DNA of 64,000 nt from Struthio camelus (lineage: Eukaryota > Chordata > Aves > Struthioniformes > Struthionidae): positions 193,992,247 to 194,056,246 of the forward strand of contig NC_090942.1 in the NCBI RefSeq assembly GCF_040807025.1. The letters are read 5' to 3'. The notes beneath the pieces are model-generated. The model saw only the letters and a list, made by a program, of their open reading frames with translations, did not search any database and had not been told where the DNA came from. The position numbers were made by a program, and so were the translations under genes. This document shows, one piece after another, positions 49,401-59,941 of the stretch (its first letter is position 1; each line of letters begins with the position of its first letter).

Positions 49401-52400
49401 GGGGAAGGAAGGACTAAGTGGAGTATCTAGGGGAAAGGCAGGGATCTAAGCCTTCCATCAAATTTTTGCTCCCTGAATAACGTTGTATGAGTCAGACCTG
49501 CCTATTATCTGTAGGAAAATCTGGGAACCAATTAGTCCTGGTGCCTGAATCCATAGCTGCCTCGCTTTTGTTTAAAAACAGACTGACGCGAAGGACCTGT
49601 GTCTAGCAGCCTTACTTTGTAGCCCAGTTCTGCTTCGCTTACGGCAGTGAGTTCTTAATCTCCACACCCCCGGCATTTTAACAATATATCTAGTGTTATG
49701 GACTCACTGGGTCAGGTTTTAGCTTCTGAAAGGATTTGTGGACTGTGTGCCTGCATGTCTTAAGGGTGCCCATTTGTGGAAAAGGCTGCGAGTTGCCCAG
49801 GCAGAGTCTAGGTTTTCTGCTTTGGAAGGGATCCTAGTCCTTTCATTGTCCAAACTAGTAACCTGTTGGAGCATGCCACCATTTCAGTGCTCCCAGGCTT
49901 CATTTCCGTGGAAATGGTGAAAAACAGGATGAGTGAGAAAGGATGTATTCCCAGGTCTTATCCAGACACCAATGCCATGTGTGTACAGCCAGTCTCAGCC
50001 CCTAGGAGCTGATCACAAGTTCCACAAATAGCCTGCAATCCCCTAGGCTGCATCAGGAGTTTACAGGAGTAGCCTGTAAATCATTAGTGATCTTATGGCT
50101 TACTAGTGATCTTGTTGAAGTGCTCAGAGCTATCACCTGTGTCAGGCTGGAAGAGTAAGGCTAAGCATCCCTCGCTGACTCTGCCGTGGGATTGCTCTGC
50201 ATGCTGAAGTTCTTACTAAGTGAGAACAAAAAACAGAAAATTGAGAGGAGAGACCATGCAGAGTGACAATTAACACAGTTAATTGCATTTATCTTTCATG
50301 CTGGCGGAACTGCCAACTGTCAACTATTTCAAACTAATTCGTCAGTTAGATGTCTGTGTGGTGATAATAGATTCCTCAATTGTATATGAAAATTTTCACA
50401 CTTTAATAGAGCTAGTTTGCAATACATAACCTTCTATTTTTTCCTCTGGCACTTTGGATCTGTTTGTCTTAAATGGAGGTTAATTATTTCATTTCCTTGG
50501 GGGAGAATAAACTATCTTTTATTTTCTTTTATGCTTTGGTTATTGCAGGAGGTTGCCGAGCAAGTTGCAGGAGTGTAAATCTCCATCTTTCACAGGAGCT
50601 GGAGAATTTCCTGCTCTCCTGCTGCTTAAGGCTCTCATTCTTAGCCTCAAAGCTATGAATGCCAAGTGTTTTTGGTAAGGAACTCTGTGTCCTCAGCTGA
50701 AGCTGAAGTCAGTGAAAAGTGCCCCAGAGCAATGGGCATATCATAGGTCTGAGGAAATTACTCATCTTAAATATTGTTATACACTGAAGCCCATGGGCAT
50801 GAATGTAGAGGTTGCTGAGCACCCTCCGCTTTCACTAACGGGAGTAGCACTGGAGACATTCAGCACCGTGCTGGATCTGGCTCTATATCTGCCTGTAATT
50901 AACAGAAGTTAAAACAAGCAGGGAATGTGGAGATACATGAATGAGCTAATGCACACACTGGAAGTTACGGCAGGGACTAACTTACCCAGATGCTGACAGT
51001 AAATTAGTCTGCATGGAAGTCTATGCTTCCCCAGCTAGCCTACCTCCCGCTGCTGGGGGACGCTCTGCCAGTGGTGGGTGACACTATGGGAGCCTTTCAT
51101 GATAGTGAGATCAAGAAAAGTATCATGATACTCCCAAGTACTGTGATACCATTAAATCTTTCGGAAGAGGAATTAGCGGGCCCTGGAGGGGCTATTGGTT
51201 TTAATCACCTTTTCTTGCTGCCCTCACTAATAAGTGCTCACTGGCGGATGTGATCTTGCAATGGTCCAGGATCCATGCCCTTGAGAGACTCCCTCTTCAC
51301 CCCACGCTGTAAAGGCCTGCCTACCCCCCGAAATTACTCCCCAATTCCCCCCTCCTTGGCATCCTCTGGCCTCTTCTTCTGCCTGATGCCATGCATCATC
51401 CAGTCCGGCTGTCTGCCATACTTTGCTGGGAACTGGCATGATTGCAAGCAGGCGAATGGGTGTGAAAGCTCAGCCTGCCTCCAGGCTCCTCTCCATTGTC
51501 AAGGTGATTGTAGGAGGTGCAAGAGGAGCGGGCAGCACACAGTAGGCCGGGCGAGCCAGAGTGCAAAATAAAACGTAGCTCCGATCCCCGGTAGCTCGAT
51601 TTTGCTGTGGAGTGAGGGTCAAGTAGCCACTGAGGTCACTTGGTATTGCATGGGCTTAAAATTGCAGTGCTGCCAGGGGTCTTGCCAAGTCTGTCTGTCC
51701 TCTGTGTTACGCCAGGCAGACGCACTCAAAGATGTGCACGCACAGACGTGCATGAACATGTGCCCACACGTGTTTCACAGCGTTTGTTGATTGTACAAGT
51801 GTGAACTAAAAAGCTTCAGGCCCCATGCTGCAGTGCACGTGAGTAACCTTGTACGTTACTCACGTAAGAGCGACCCCACTGGTTCTGTGGCAGGACCCAA
51901 AGCTGTTAAAATTTCACATTTATTAAAACACAGCTGCATTTGTTTTTGTTAGAGACTTTAAAAATAATAACCTACTATGCACAGCACAGCAACCAATATA
52001 ACAGGAAATCATAAAGCCATTTCCAGTGATGAAACACTGTCTAGTCCTTTAACACTATAAATTGTTCACTGATCAGGCACTCGGTAGTATGCTAGCAGCA
52101 AAACAAGCATGTAATAAAATCAAATATTATGACCTATGTTGGCAGTAGCAACATCAAAAACTATTAAAAAGAGCAAGCTTTAACAAATCTAATTTACTTT
52201 TTATAATTTATCTGAGTTTCTGTTTTATCTGTGAGCAGTTAAATGGACCAATCAAGTCTGTTGTTTTTATTTCTGATACATTTCAAAGCCAGACCATTGA
52301 AGTCAACTGACCCATAGGACAGCTCCCAGGATATTTGTTCCACATGGCTCTGTCTCTCTAAAGATTGCCCCTAGACTTTGTTTTGGAGTTTAAAGTAATA

Positions 52401-55400
52401 GTCCTATTTTAGCTTTCAACTATTGTCAGAAACGGTCCCTTTCTATTTCTGGGTTCTCACTGCTGTAAAGTTTGAATGTTGAACACTGGATGAGGATGTT
52501 ATCTAAGCAAAAAAATGGATTTCATTTCTTTAAAGAATGGTAATATTTGAGTTAACATTAAAACCTGAGCCTGCCTCCTAAATAAACAAACCCTCAAAAT
52601 TTCATCTTGAGTCAATTGCCTAACCATAAGCAATAAAACAACAGGGACCTATAAGCTGTCAAATAAATGGTTCAATAACACGTTTGTGTGTTGAGAAGAA
52701 AATAAGAGGAGAAACAATATTGTCTGTTCATTAGGCCTTGTAGGCTTATCCTCCTCTGATGATCATATAAATCGGGAGTAACTACACTTAGATCAATGAA
52801 GTTATGCTGTTGTAAAAACATTATTTGTCAGGTAGGAATTGAAATCTATGAATATATAAATTGCTAAGCTGTTAAAAAGATTTGTGGATTAATTTCCATT
52901 TGCTGTTGTTCAGGCAGATCCTGCCAGGTTCAGTTAACTGACCACTGTAGTGTGGCTGGCACTGGAGTGAAGAAAGGAAAAAAAAAGTGGGAGCTTTGCC
53001 CCAGTCTCTAATGGGTACGGGAGCATGTCCTGGACATTGCTTGTTTTTTGGTGTTGCAGTTTGCATTGTTTGGCTATTTATTGCTGTTTTTCTTAAATAA
53101 GAGAAAACAGTTAAATGCTTTTGTCTTTAGAGGAAGTGAAGCAGAGATGTTCCTCCTTGCTATGAGCTTATGTATTTGCAGAAACGTGGAGCCTGTGGCA
53201 GCCCTGGAGCCCATGCAGCGTGACCTGTGGAGACGGCGTTCGGGAGCGCTTCCGAGAATGTCTCACCTCGTGGCCGGCAAAACCAGGCTGTGCTGGATCA
53301 CCAAAAGAGACTTCCTTGTGTTCGCTGGAGGAGTGTTTGGGTATGTAGTTCAACTTTTCTTTTCTCTGCATTCACGTGTCTTTCCAGGTAGAAGCAAAAG
53401 GCATGTTATCAGAATAGCTTTGTAAAACTGAATCGTCTGATCTCTTCAGTCATACTGATTTGGGGGTGGAGGGGGGAGGAGGAGGAGGAGGAGATCGCAT
53501 TTCTATCATTGATGCAGTAGGGCTAGTCCCTTCATAGTTTTGTGGGAGAGCTAGAGACAGAGCTTTAAGGCTTGATAAGAGACTTTCTGCATGCTCCAGG
53601 TGCCATGCAAATGGTTTCAAATGTCCAGCATGGTAGGGAGTTTGAAGAATGGCTGCAAGAGAGAGCTCTGTGCCAGTAGAATGTATTTGGTACGATAGGC
53701 CACTCCAGTCCATAGCAATCTGTTAAGAAGGCAATGTTCTGTCTTGTGCCTGGAGGAGACATATATTTTTGAAGTGTTTTGGAATATGTGTGAAAAATAT
53801 ACTGCTTCCAGTGCAGTTATCGGTGAAAGAGCCAGAGTTATGTGTAATTCATAACACACATGGTATATTGGGATTGATAACTGTACGGTGGCCAGTGCTG
53901 AGAAGCTGTCCTGTGTCACCTGCATGGTACCTTGTAGTATTTCCAGCTTAGCCTACTTGGCCATATTTTCTGGTTCCCAAGCTGCTTCGTAATTGACTTT
54001 CAAGTTGTCTCTGCTCTGATGGGACAGGTCAGTGCTGGTTTGAGCTACAGGACATGGATATCACTCAGGTTGTGTTGGGGGGAACTTTCTCCCCAGGTCA
54101 CATCAGGTGGGAAGTGCCACAAGTGTTGGTTACAGTTGGGAAGTGTGATGTGAGGTTCCCACTGCAGGAATGTTTCTAGGTGCCAGTGCCAGGTCTCCCT
54201 CCTGCTCCAGCCTCCCACTCCCGTTGACGGGTGACAGGTCAGGCTGGCCAGCGTGGTCTGGTGGCACATAGGTCATGAAGTGACAAGTGGCTGTGGATAA
54301 GGGAGACCCAACCCTCCCTGCAAGGGTGTGTGGGACGAGAATGGGTTGCAGCAGTTGCATGGCTAGCAGGTGAGGCTGGACAAGGCTGGGCCAGGACCGT
54401 AAATGAATACTTGCAGCCAACATGAGGGACAGGAGAAGTGGCCTCTTTCGAAGGTGGTGGTTGTGCTCAATCAATGCAAAACTTGTGCCTCTTGCAAACT
54501 CTCTGCTGGAAAAAGGAGGGTGCCAATGCCCAGGGGCTTGATCTGCTCAGAAGCTGGCTGAGCTACAAGGTCCTATATATCTTCGTGTCTCATAGGTGCC
54601 ACAGCCTAGCAGTGATTGGGAGGGGAAGGTGCAGTTCTGCACAGGCTCCTAGGTTCTCAGGCTGTCATTTAACAGATTTTTTAAACCATTACAAAGTGAG
54701 CAATGCCTTACCCCTTGCCTTGGCTGCTTCCATGCTGCTCGCTTCTTTGCGCTGTCAAAAGTGCAGTGTGGTGAACTGGAATTGATCCAGATAGAAAATG
54801 AACATTTTGGGGGTTTTGTGAAGTGGCTTATTACGTGGCCGTTACAATGCTTGTGCCATTGAAAAGGAAGGACAGCAGAGGGGGAGAACGTGTAGCTGAA
54901 GCAGGAAAAAGGCAGGATTGCTCTTTTGATGGAGGTGTTGGCTTGAACCAGCTTCAAGATGTTTGTTGAATGAAAGCCTCAGAAGTATGCAGACAGGCCT
55001 GGAAAGTACTGTGGAGCACTGTAAGAAATGGGTTAGTATTGAAGGTCAGGTCAAGGGTAAATATTAAAAATAATATTCTGTTGAGCCAGGCTTTGCATGT
55101 TGTCAGTGTTCGCTCAGGACTTGGAATATTTTAATAGTTTATTGTTAAGACTTTTGATGTTTTAATGACTAGAAAATGCTGGCCGTGTGGGTTTGCTTAT
55201 ATCACAAAACCGCAAGTGTAAGGAGAGAGGAACAATTTAGATGTCTAGGGGCCCAGTTTAAAGCTAATGACCTGCTCTAGGGCTGCTTGCCCTCTCTCTG
55301 CCGATCTCTGTCAGACTGCTGAGGGTCTGTGTGTTGACACCAGAGAAAATCGGTGGTGTAGTTGATGTTTTTCTAAAGCTGATATCCAGCTATGCTTTTC

Positions 55401-58400
55401 TGTGCCCTCTAGTTACCTGCTGTAGGGGTATCTCCATAAACACAGAACTGGATTATTTGACTTGGCTCCTTTTTTGCCAGTTTTACCGTACTTTTCTGGA
55501 GCTCAAAGAGCAATTCCAGTGCCAAGGGCTCCTGTGGTCTGAGACTCCCTAGAGGGAAATCCATGTGTGCAGAGTGAAAGGTCCCTGCAGTATGCCCACC
55601 GCTTTTGGGAAGTGTTGGGTCTCCTGTGTGTGTGCTGGACATATGACCTGTGTGTGCACCTTGCACTTTACATACGCAGAACTAACAGGCTTCTCCAGTG
55701 CTTCCCGGAAGCATCGGTCTTTCTGTACAGGTGTGCAACAAGCCTAAGACATACGGTGCTTCCCAGAAGGTACGGTGCTTCCCAGAAGGTACAGTGCTTC
55801 CTGGAAATGGCAGCAGACTTGTGCATATGCAGTGGATTTGCCTTAAGCGGTCTGGTTAGAGATACCGTGTGATAGCACTGAGCAGATCCAGACAATCCTC
55901 AAATTCCAGCAGGGTGTTTGGTTAAAAAAAGAGGGTTTATATATAGGAAACTCAGATGTACAGAGCCCGGTGTCGGCACCCATTGCCATAGCATCATCTG
56001 GAGAAGTTAGCTTGCTTCTGTCTTTCACATGGTTTCTCATCCTCCTGTTCCCATGTCAGGCTGCTTCCTCTATAGAATTATACCAATGTGATTTCATCTC
56101 TTTAAATCTTACGGTGCTCAAGCAGTGAGTGCACACTGATCTTAAGGCCTCATGTACTGCCTGACCTTGGGCTGGGAGTGTCTTCCTTCCCCCCTCCCCC
56201 ACCAGACTGTCTGCACCTCCCCAAGACAGCCAATTTTGGCATAATTACATTTGCAGTCATTAGTCCAGCAGATGGAGCAAATGGCTGAATAACTGAAACC
56301 AGCACGCAGTTTGGGGACAGAGGCAGATAGGGTGAAGAGAGAAGCAAAACTAAGTCCTGTTTTGGGCTTTGCTGCTTGCTAGCTGGTTGCTTTGTACTCC
56401 AAATGATGCAACACAATGTGCCTTACAGATAGAAAGCTAAGCCTTTAGGAAATAGCTGTGGGCAAACAGGACTGAGAGAAGGATAAGCAATGAATGAGTT
56501 GCTCTGCTCCAGTGGTACAGAACAGGGCAAATGCTGGTGTTGTTTTCTCCCCTGAGATCAGCATATCCATTCCCCAACTCAGACCCTCAGAATGGCACTG
56601 CTTTGTGCTCTGGGCATGGTGGCTGCAGGCTGAATGGACCTGTAAATTTTAGGAATCCTAAGGAAAAAGATTCACCAGGCAATGCTGCTGTTACATTCTT
56701 TATGCTGATGTTGAGCTCTCAAAATGGCATGAAGATTCAGGTAAATCCCATGGCAGGATTTTTCAGGCGTCTTGGGGCTGTCATATAGCTCTGAGTCAAA
56801 GAAAGGGGTCCACATCAGTTCCTTTCTCCACTAAGAACCTACTGTAGAGGGAGAACGTTTTGTCCTCTGAAACCGTGATGTGCCTGCACCACTGGGCAGC
56901 AGTGAAGGAGGCACTCTCAGAGCATTCCTTGCAAAAGTTACACTTCCACTGGTAATGCTGTCCCTCTTCTCTTCAAAATCCAGAGCTCACAATCCAGTAA
57001 CTCTCACGCCAACTTAAGCCATCATAAGATACTTTTAAAGTGATTCCTGGACTATAATTATCGCATTTTACATATATTTAGGAGTGCCTTATAGAACGGG
57101 CAGAACAGGCAAAGGTAACAATAACACTGAAAAGGTCTATTGGACCCTTGATTTAAGGCAAGTAGATCTGTTTCTGCCAATCCAAAGTGATCACAGAATC
57201 ACAGAATGATTGAGGTTGGAAGGGACCTCTGGAAATCATCTAGTCCAACCCCCCTGCTCAAGCAGGTGATCAATCCTTCTGTGTCTCTGACAGAAGTCAT
57301 CTACAATGAGAAAATCTTACTGGCAGACAACTTACTGTACTATATTAGTTGGTTGCTTTTTCTTAGTAATAAAGTGGCTCTCCTAAGATACTGAAGAATT
57401 GATGAGGGTGCAAGTCTAATGATAGACATGTTTGCTCTTTGTTACAGCTATCCAGTCTCCCATCCCACCTTCTGTCCAGCCAGGAGAAGACCAGAAAGCA
57501 AATAATATAGTCACCATCACAGGTATCTCCTTATGCTTGTTCATCATCTTTGCCACCGTTCTCATCACACTGTGGAGGAAGCTCTGCAGAGCTCCGAAGT
57601 GCAGCACTGCCGTACGTCGAAACTCCATCCATTCCCCCAGCTTCCGGAAGAACTCTGATGAAGAGAACATCTGCCAAAGCAACAAGCAGCGGGACAGCTT
57701 CACTGAAGGAGGTGATGCCCCTGTGAACATTCCTCTGACCTACAGGCGAAGCCTCCAACTTGCCCAAGAAGATGATGCCTCTGGAAGTGAGAATTTTCAG
57801 CCAAATGCCCAAAAAATAATCCCTCCGATTTTCAGTTATCGCCTCGCCCAGCAGCAGCTGAAAGAGATGAAGAAGAAAGGCCTGACGGAGACCACCAAGG
57901 TGTACCACGTCTCTCAGAATCCCCTCACGGACACAGTTGTTGGTGCCACCACGATGCTTCCCTTGAGCACAGAAAACCAAGAAGAGGCAGCAGCAAACAA
58001 ATTTAGGATCAAATCTCCATTTCTGGACCAATCAGCCAGTCAGCCCAAATTCCTAGGGGAAAGCTCTAACCCTAGGCTGGATTTTCCATTCTCACAGGCC
58101 AATCCTGCAGTGAGCCCTACCCAAACCTTGATAAGAAGAGCTCATTTCAAACACCAAGATAACAGAGGAGAGTTGTCAGAGAGGAGCTGTCACAGAAACC
58201 CACAGTTTAGAAGAACAGCCAGTTTCCATGAAACTAAAAAGGCCAGGCCATTCAGAGAGAGAAGCATGTCCACCCTCACCCCACGACAGACTCCTCTTTA
58301 TAACTCCAGGACCAGAACGTGGGATCAGGGTTTGGAAGACAGGATGCGGCCAAAATTGAGAAATGCTAATCCAGCTTCTGAAAAGCTGGATCCGTCCCAT

Positions 58401-58826
58401 AGCACTGTGCTGCCATGTGAACCACAAGGCCATGGCACAAAATGCCATCAAAGGGCATGTGTCCCAGTGAAGAAGTTAGATCTGATCGTTGACCGCCAGC
58501 CTGCCAGTCAAGAAAAAACAGCTGATAAGCCCGAGCCCAGCCGAAATAAGAAGGGCCCTTCACCTAACCCCAAAGGTGCATGGAGGAAAGAAACGGCAGC
58601 TGCAGCTGGCAAAGACAATTACCAGAGAGGCCTGACTATAAGCCCCGTCCAGTACCGAAAGGACAAGTGCCAGAGCTTCCCACTGGACCCCGAATTTGCC
58701 TTTTATGATAACACTACTTTTGGCTTAACTGAGGCAGAGCAACAAATGATCGACCTCCCTGGGTATTTTGGCTCAAATGAAGAGGATGAAACAAGTACTT
58801 TAAGTATAGAGAAGCTGGTGATCTGA
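37402..58826 (+). CDS. THSD1: THSD1, thrombospondin type 1 domain-containing protein 1 (complete CDS)
   Basis: Single-pass type I membrane protein of endothelium and blood progenitors; in human it acts at focal adhesions with talin and its variants are linked to intracranial aneurysm. Coding exons: 37402-37459, 43189-44154, 53182-53340, 57448-58826; total 2562 nt, 853 aa (human about 852). All three coding introns are phase 1. Parts: signal peptide (residues 1 to about 22, LLLVVLCDY core); ectodomain with about ten N-X-S/T sites; TSP1 module at about 343-393 with W344/W347/W350, CSVTCG and six cysteines; transmembrane helix about 415-437 ([20 protein letters not shown]); long Ser/Pro-rich cytoplasmic part ending EKLVI. 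Strong match throughout to recalled human THSD1. Start chosen because [19 protein letters not shown] matches the human N-terminus and A at -3 favours it. Confidence 0.96.
38020..38600. repeat. old dispersed repeat zone (unidentified)
   Basis: Recurring degenerate blocks such as TTTAGACGTCTGTACTA, AGGTGTCCATACTAGA and GCTAGACATCCAG, together with GGAGCCTACAGTGGTTAGCTCAGATGTAAGC, which resembles 16030-16080 and the GGAGCTTACAGTGGTAGGTGTCTAA near 42020. Suggests an old repeat family, not identified. Confidence 0.35.
39415..39506. repeat. perfect 46-bp tandem duplication
   Basis: Two identical head-to-tail copies (39415-39460 and 39461-39506) starting AGTCCATAATTCATAATAAA. No mismatch, so recent or a sequencing/assembly duplication. 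Confidence 0.98.
42200..42500 (+). mobile_element. CORE-SINE-like relic
   Basis: TTTTACACTTCCATAGCACTTTTCGTCCAAG, then AATTAGTTAAATAAAGCTGTCTCACAG and GCTGTTCCCATTTTTCGGATAA, a layout typical of the 5' part of ancient amniote SINEs (tagcacctttcatcc..aattaa..ctcacaac..ccccattttaca). Diverged. Confidence 0.5.
43189..44154 (+). CDS. THSD1: THSD1 exon 3 (main ectodomain exon)
   Basis: 966 nt, phase 1 at both ends. Starts [20 protein letters not shown] and ends at [10 protein letters not shown] plus the first base of a glutamate codon. Residues about 20-342. Carries the N-glycosylation sites (NDT, NAT, NQS, NSS, NKT, NET, NRT, NCT, NFS, NRS) and the conserved KNKYCFD segment. Acceptor TTTTCTTTCAG; donor is G|GTTTGT, weaker than the consensus. 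Reading on into the intron meets TGA at 44163. Confidence 0.95.
44915..45368 (+). mobile_element. CR1 LINE 3' end, sense
   Basis: About 450 bp of truncated CR1 on the + strand. An open frame at its start reads [39 protein letters not shown], the C-terminal end of the CR1 reverse transcriptase ORF; a one-base change in a G run then breaks the frame. The 3' part includes CACAAACTGAAACACAGGAAG, CTGGAACAGGTTGTCCAG, GATGATCTCCAGAGGTCCTT and ends ..GTTCTGTGATTCTGAG. 5'-truncated as usual for CR1. Non-coding relic, younger than the other CR1 pieces here. Confidence 0.95.
47930..48480 (-). mobile_element. old CR1/L3-like fragment, antisense
   Basis: Blocks in antisense CR1/L3 order: GATTGCACTAGCTCATTTAACCACAGC, TTGAGCTGCTT, then GATCCACTTGGAATC, CACTCAGTGATGATTTTCTGTTGACAATTA, and CTGTCACTCAGCCAGTTCTTGTTACG. 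Heavily diverged; the left boundary is uncertain. Confidence 0.6.
48930..49280 (-). mobile_element. probable old CR1 fragment, antisense
   Basis: TTAGATCATTTTATCCAGCA near the start and GTGAGACTTCTGCTTTCCTTAGGAAGGTGTTCCACG fit the 'lesion in the middle of a CR1 tail' pattern (..ctaccacctcccttggaagattgttccac..). Weaker than the other calls. Confidence 0.4.
51837..51865. repeat. perfect 11-bp inverted repeat
   Basis: ACGTGAGTAAC-cttgtac-GTTACTCACGT in THSD1 intron 3. The left arm includes GTGAGT, so its strand-symmetric partner carries a donor-like string on the other strand. Confidence 0.95.
53182..53340 (+). CDS. THSD1: THSD1 exon 4 (TSP1 module)
   Basis: 159 nt, phase 1 at both ends, 53 residues (about 342-394). 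Sequence [38 protein letters not shown] and [14 protein letters not shown] shows W344-x-x-W347-x-x-W350, CSVTCG, and six cysteines at about 353, 357, 368, 378, 388, 393: a full thrombospondin type 1 repeat. Acceptor TTTGCAG, donor GTATGT. GC-richer than flanking introns. Its length and phases make it skippable without frame loss. Confidence 0.96.
53471..53493. repeat. (GGA)n tract
   Basis: GGGGGG followed by about six GGA units, 130 bp downstream of the TSP1 exon. Confidence 0.95.
55752..55808. repeat. 19-bp tandem repeat, 3 copies
   Basis: TACGGTGCTTCCCAGAAGG twice exactly (55752-55770, 55771-55789) and a third diverged copy from 55790. A related CAGTGCTTCCCGGAAGCA stands upstream near 55696, possibly an older unit. 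Confidence 0.95.
57189..57275 (-). mobile_element. CR1 LINE 3' tail, antisense
   Basis: GATCACAGAATCACAGAATG then GAGGTTGGAAGGGACCTCTG, ATCATCTAGTCCAACCCCCC and TGCTCAAGCAGG: the reverse complement of a CR1 3' end with its octamer-like tail repeats. It is nearly the exact complement of 45290-45368. Confidence 0.93.
57448..58826 (+). CDS. THSD1: THSD1 exon 5 (transmembrane and cytoplasmic region)
   Basis: 1379 coding nt, entering in phase 1. Codes for a short juxtamembrane stretch, the transmembrane helix ([20 protein letters not shown]), the basic stop-transfer RKLCRAPK, and a 416-residue cytoplasmic part. Conserved blocks: [135 protein letters not shown]. Stop TGA at 58824-58826. Codon use is unremarkable and no break is seen. 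Confidence 0.97.
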
Positions 58827-59755
58827 GTGAATCATTGTAACCCTATAAGAGGGGTACATGCAAGAGAGGATTTGCAAAATCTCTTGGCTTCTGATGGAAG
58901 GAGCAATGGGATTATGTTCCCTCCATTTGGATAAGGAGGGAATTCCCAAGGTCTGACTTGTGGGAACACATTCCTTTCTAATAACTGTAAAGTGCTTCCA
59001 TATAATTATTTTGTGTATGTGTATGCATACAATACCTGCGTAATACCATGGGAAAGCACGTGATAATGAAGGCTTGACACAGGAATAATCCAGTAGGCTT
59101 TACTGCAAATAATTGTCATGTTTTGTTCACCATCCTTAATGAATGCTATTGATCTAGCATTTTCACCTTATGGACCTTCTACTAGTAGATTATGATGTCC
59201 TAAAACATCCGTTCCCCAGTATCCTCAAACAACAGTACTAATTAGCGAATCAGTTCCTATTTTGAAAACACAGAACACAAGTTGTGAGCAGTTTTCACTG
59301 TTTCTTTCATAGACATTCTGGAGCTTTGTTGATTGGTTGTAATTGCTCAAATAAGTCATCTAGTGATGTTCTTTTAGCTGGTTGGATGAAGCTGCAAACA
59401 ACTGATACTGATTACTTGGTGTGCATTTAAAATTGAGGGGGTATTTCTCAAGTCTTTGATATTTTCTTTCTGCCAATATTTATATAAAAAACCTCACAGT
59501 AATGTACAAATAGCTGCAGGAAATGAATAGAAAAAGGCATGGTACTGGGAAGGCCAAAGAAAATTGATTAACAGCTTTTAACCTTTACAGAAATGTTACT
59601 GGCGCGTTTAAACCCCTGTGAAAGAGACCTTTTTAGTCTCCCATCCTTTCTATAATCATCTGCCTTTATTAAACATTTTCTTTTGTGTGTGTGTAAACAA
59701 GTGGACAGTGATACTACTACAGCAAGCTCATAATAAATTATGAACAAAACCAGTG
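58827..59755 (+). other. THSD1: THSD1 3' UTR (end inferred)
   Basis: No AATAAA occurs between the stop and 59732, so the UTR is probably about 0.9 kb or longer. AT-rich with TATTTAT and TTTTGT stretches. Confidence 0.5.
59732..59737 (+). terminator. THSD1: AATAAA, candidate poly(A) signal of THSD1
   Basis: First AATAAA after the stop, with a moderately T-rich downstream stretch (TTTATTTGATG..TGTTTTGC). A second AATAAA at 59936-59941 is the alternative. Confidence 0.5.
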
Positions 59756-59935
59756 AACAGCACATTTATTTGATGAATACCTGTTTTGCAAACAAAAAGG
59801 AAAAGGGCTTGACAACATCTGATGATTCCTGGAGAACCTTATGGTGAAGTACAAAAGTTACATTGATTTTTTTATGCTTTAAAATCAGAGATTAAAAACT
59901 GGTAATTATGCACTGCTGCAAGTATTGAGATCTGG

Positions 59936-59941
59936 AATAAA
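59936..59941 (+). terminator. THSD1: AATAAA, alternative distal poly(A) signal
   Basis: Second AATAAA after the THSD1 stop; no clear GT-rich element follows, so less likely than 59732. Confidence 0.3.

Larger units (their letters stand above)
44155..53181 (+). other. THSD1: THSD1 intron 3
   Basis: 9 kb, the longest intron seen. Contains a sense CR1 3' end (44915-45368), antisense CR1/L3-like relics (about 47930-48480 and 48930-49280), a purine-rich patch (49320-49440) and an 11-bp hairpin (51837-51865). No exon recognised. Acceptor TGTATTTGCAG. Confidence 0.75.
53341..57447 (+). other. THSD1: THSD1 intron 4
   Basis: 4.1 kb. Holds a (GGA)n tract (53471-53493), a 19-bp tandem repeat (55752-55808) and an antisense CR1 tail (57189-57275) about 170 bp before the last exon. 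No exon recognised. Acceptor TTTGTTACAG. Confidence 0.75.

Noticed and set aside
53048-53425. 125-codon frame across the TSP1 exon
   Set aside because: Wrong frame; the frame with WxxWxxW, CSVTCG and six cysteines is the real one.
57531-58031. 166-codon minus-strand frame
   Set aside because: Shadow of the THSD1 last exon, which has far stronger evidence on the + strand.
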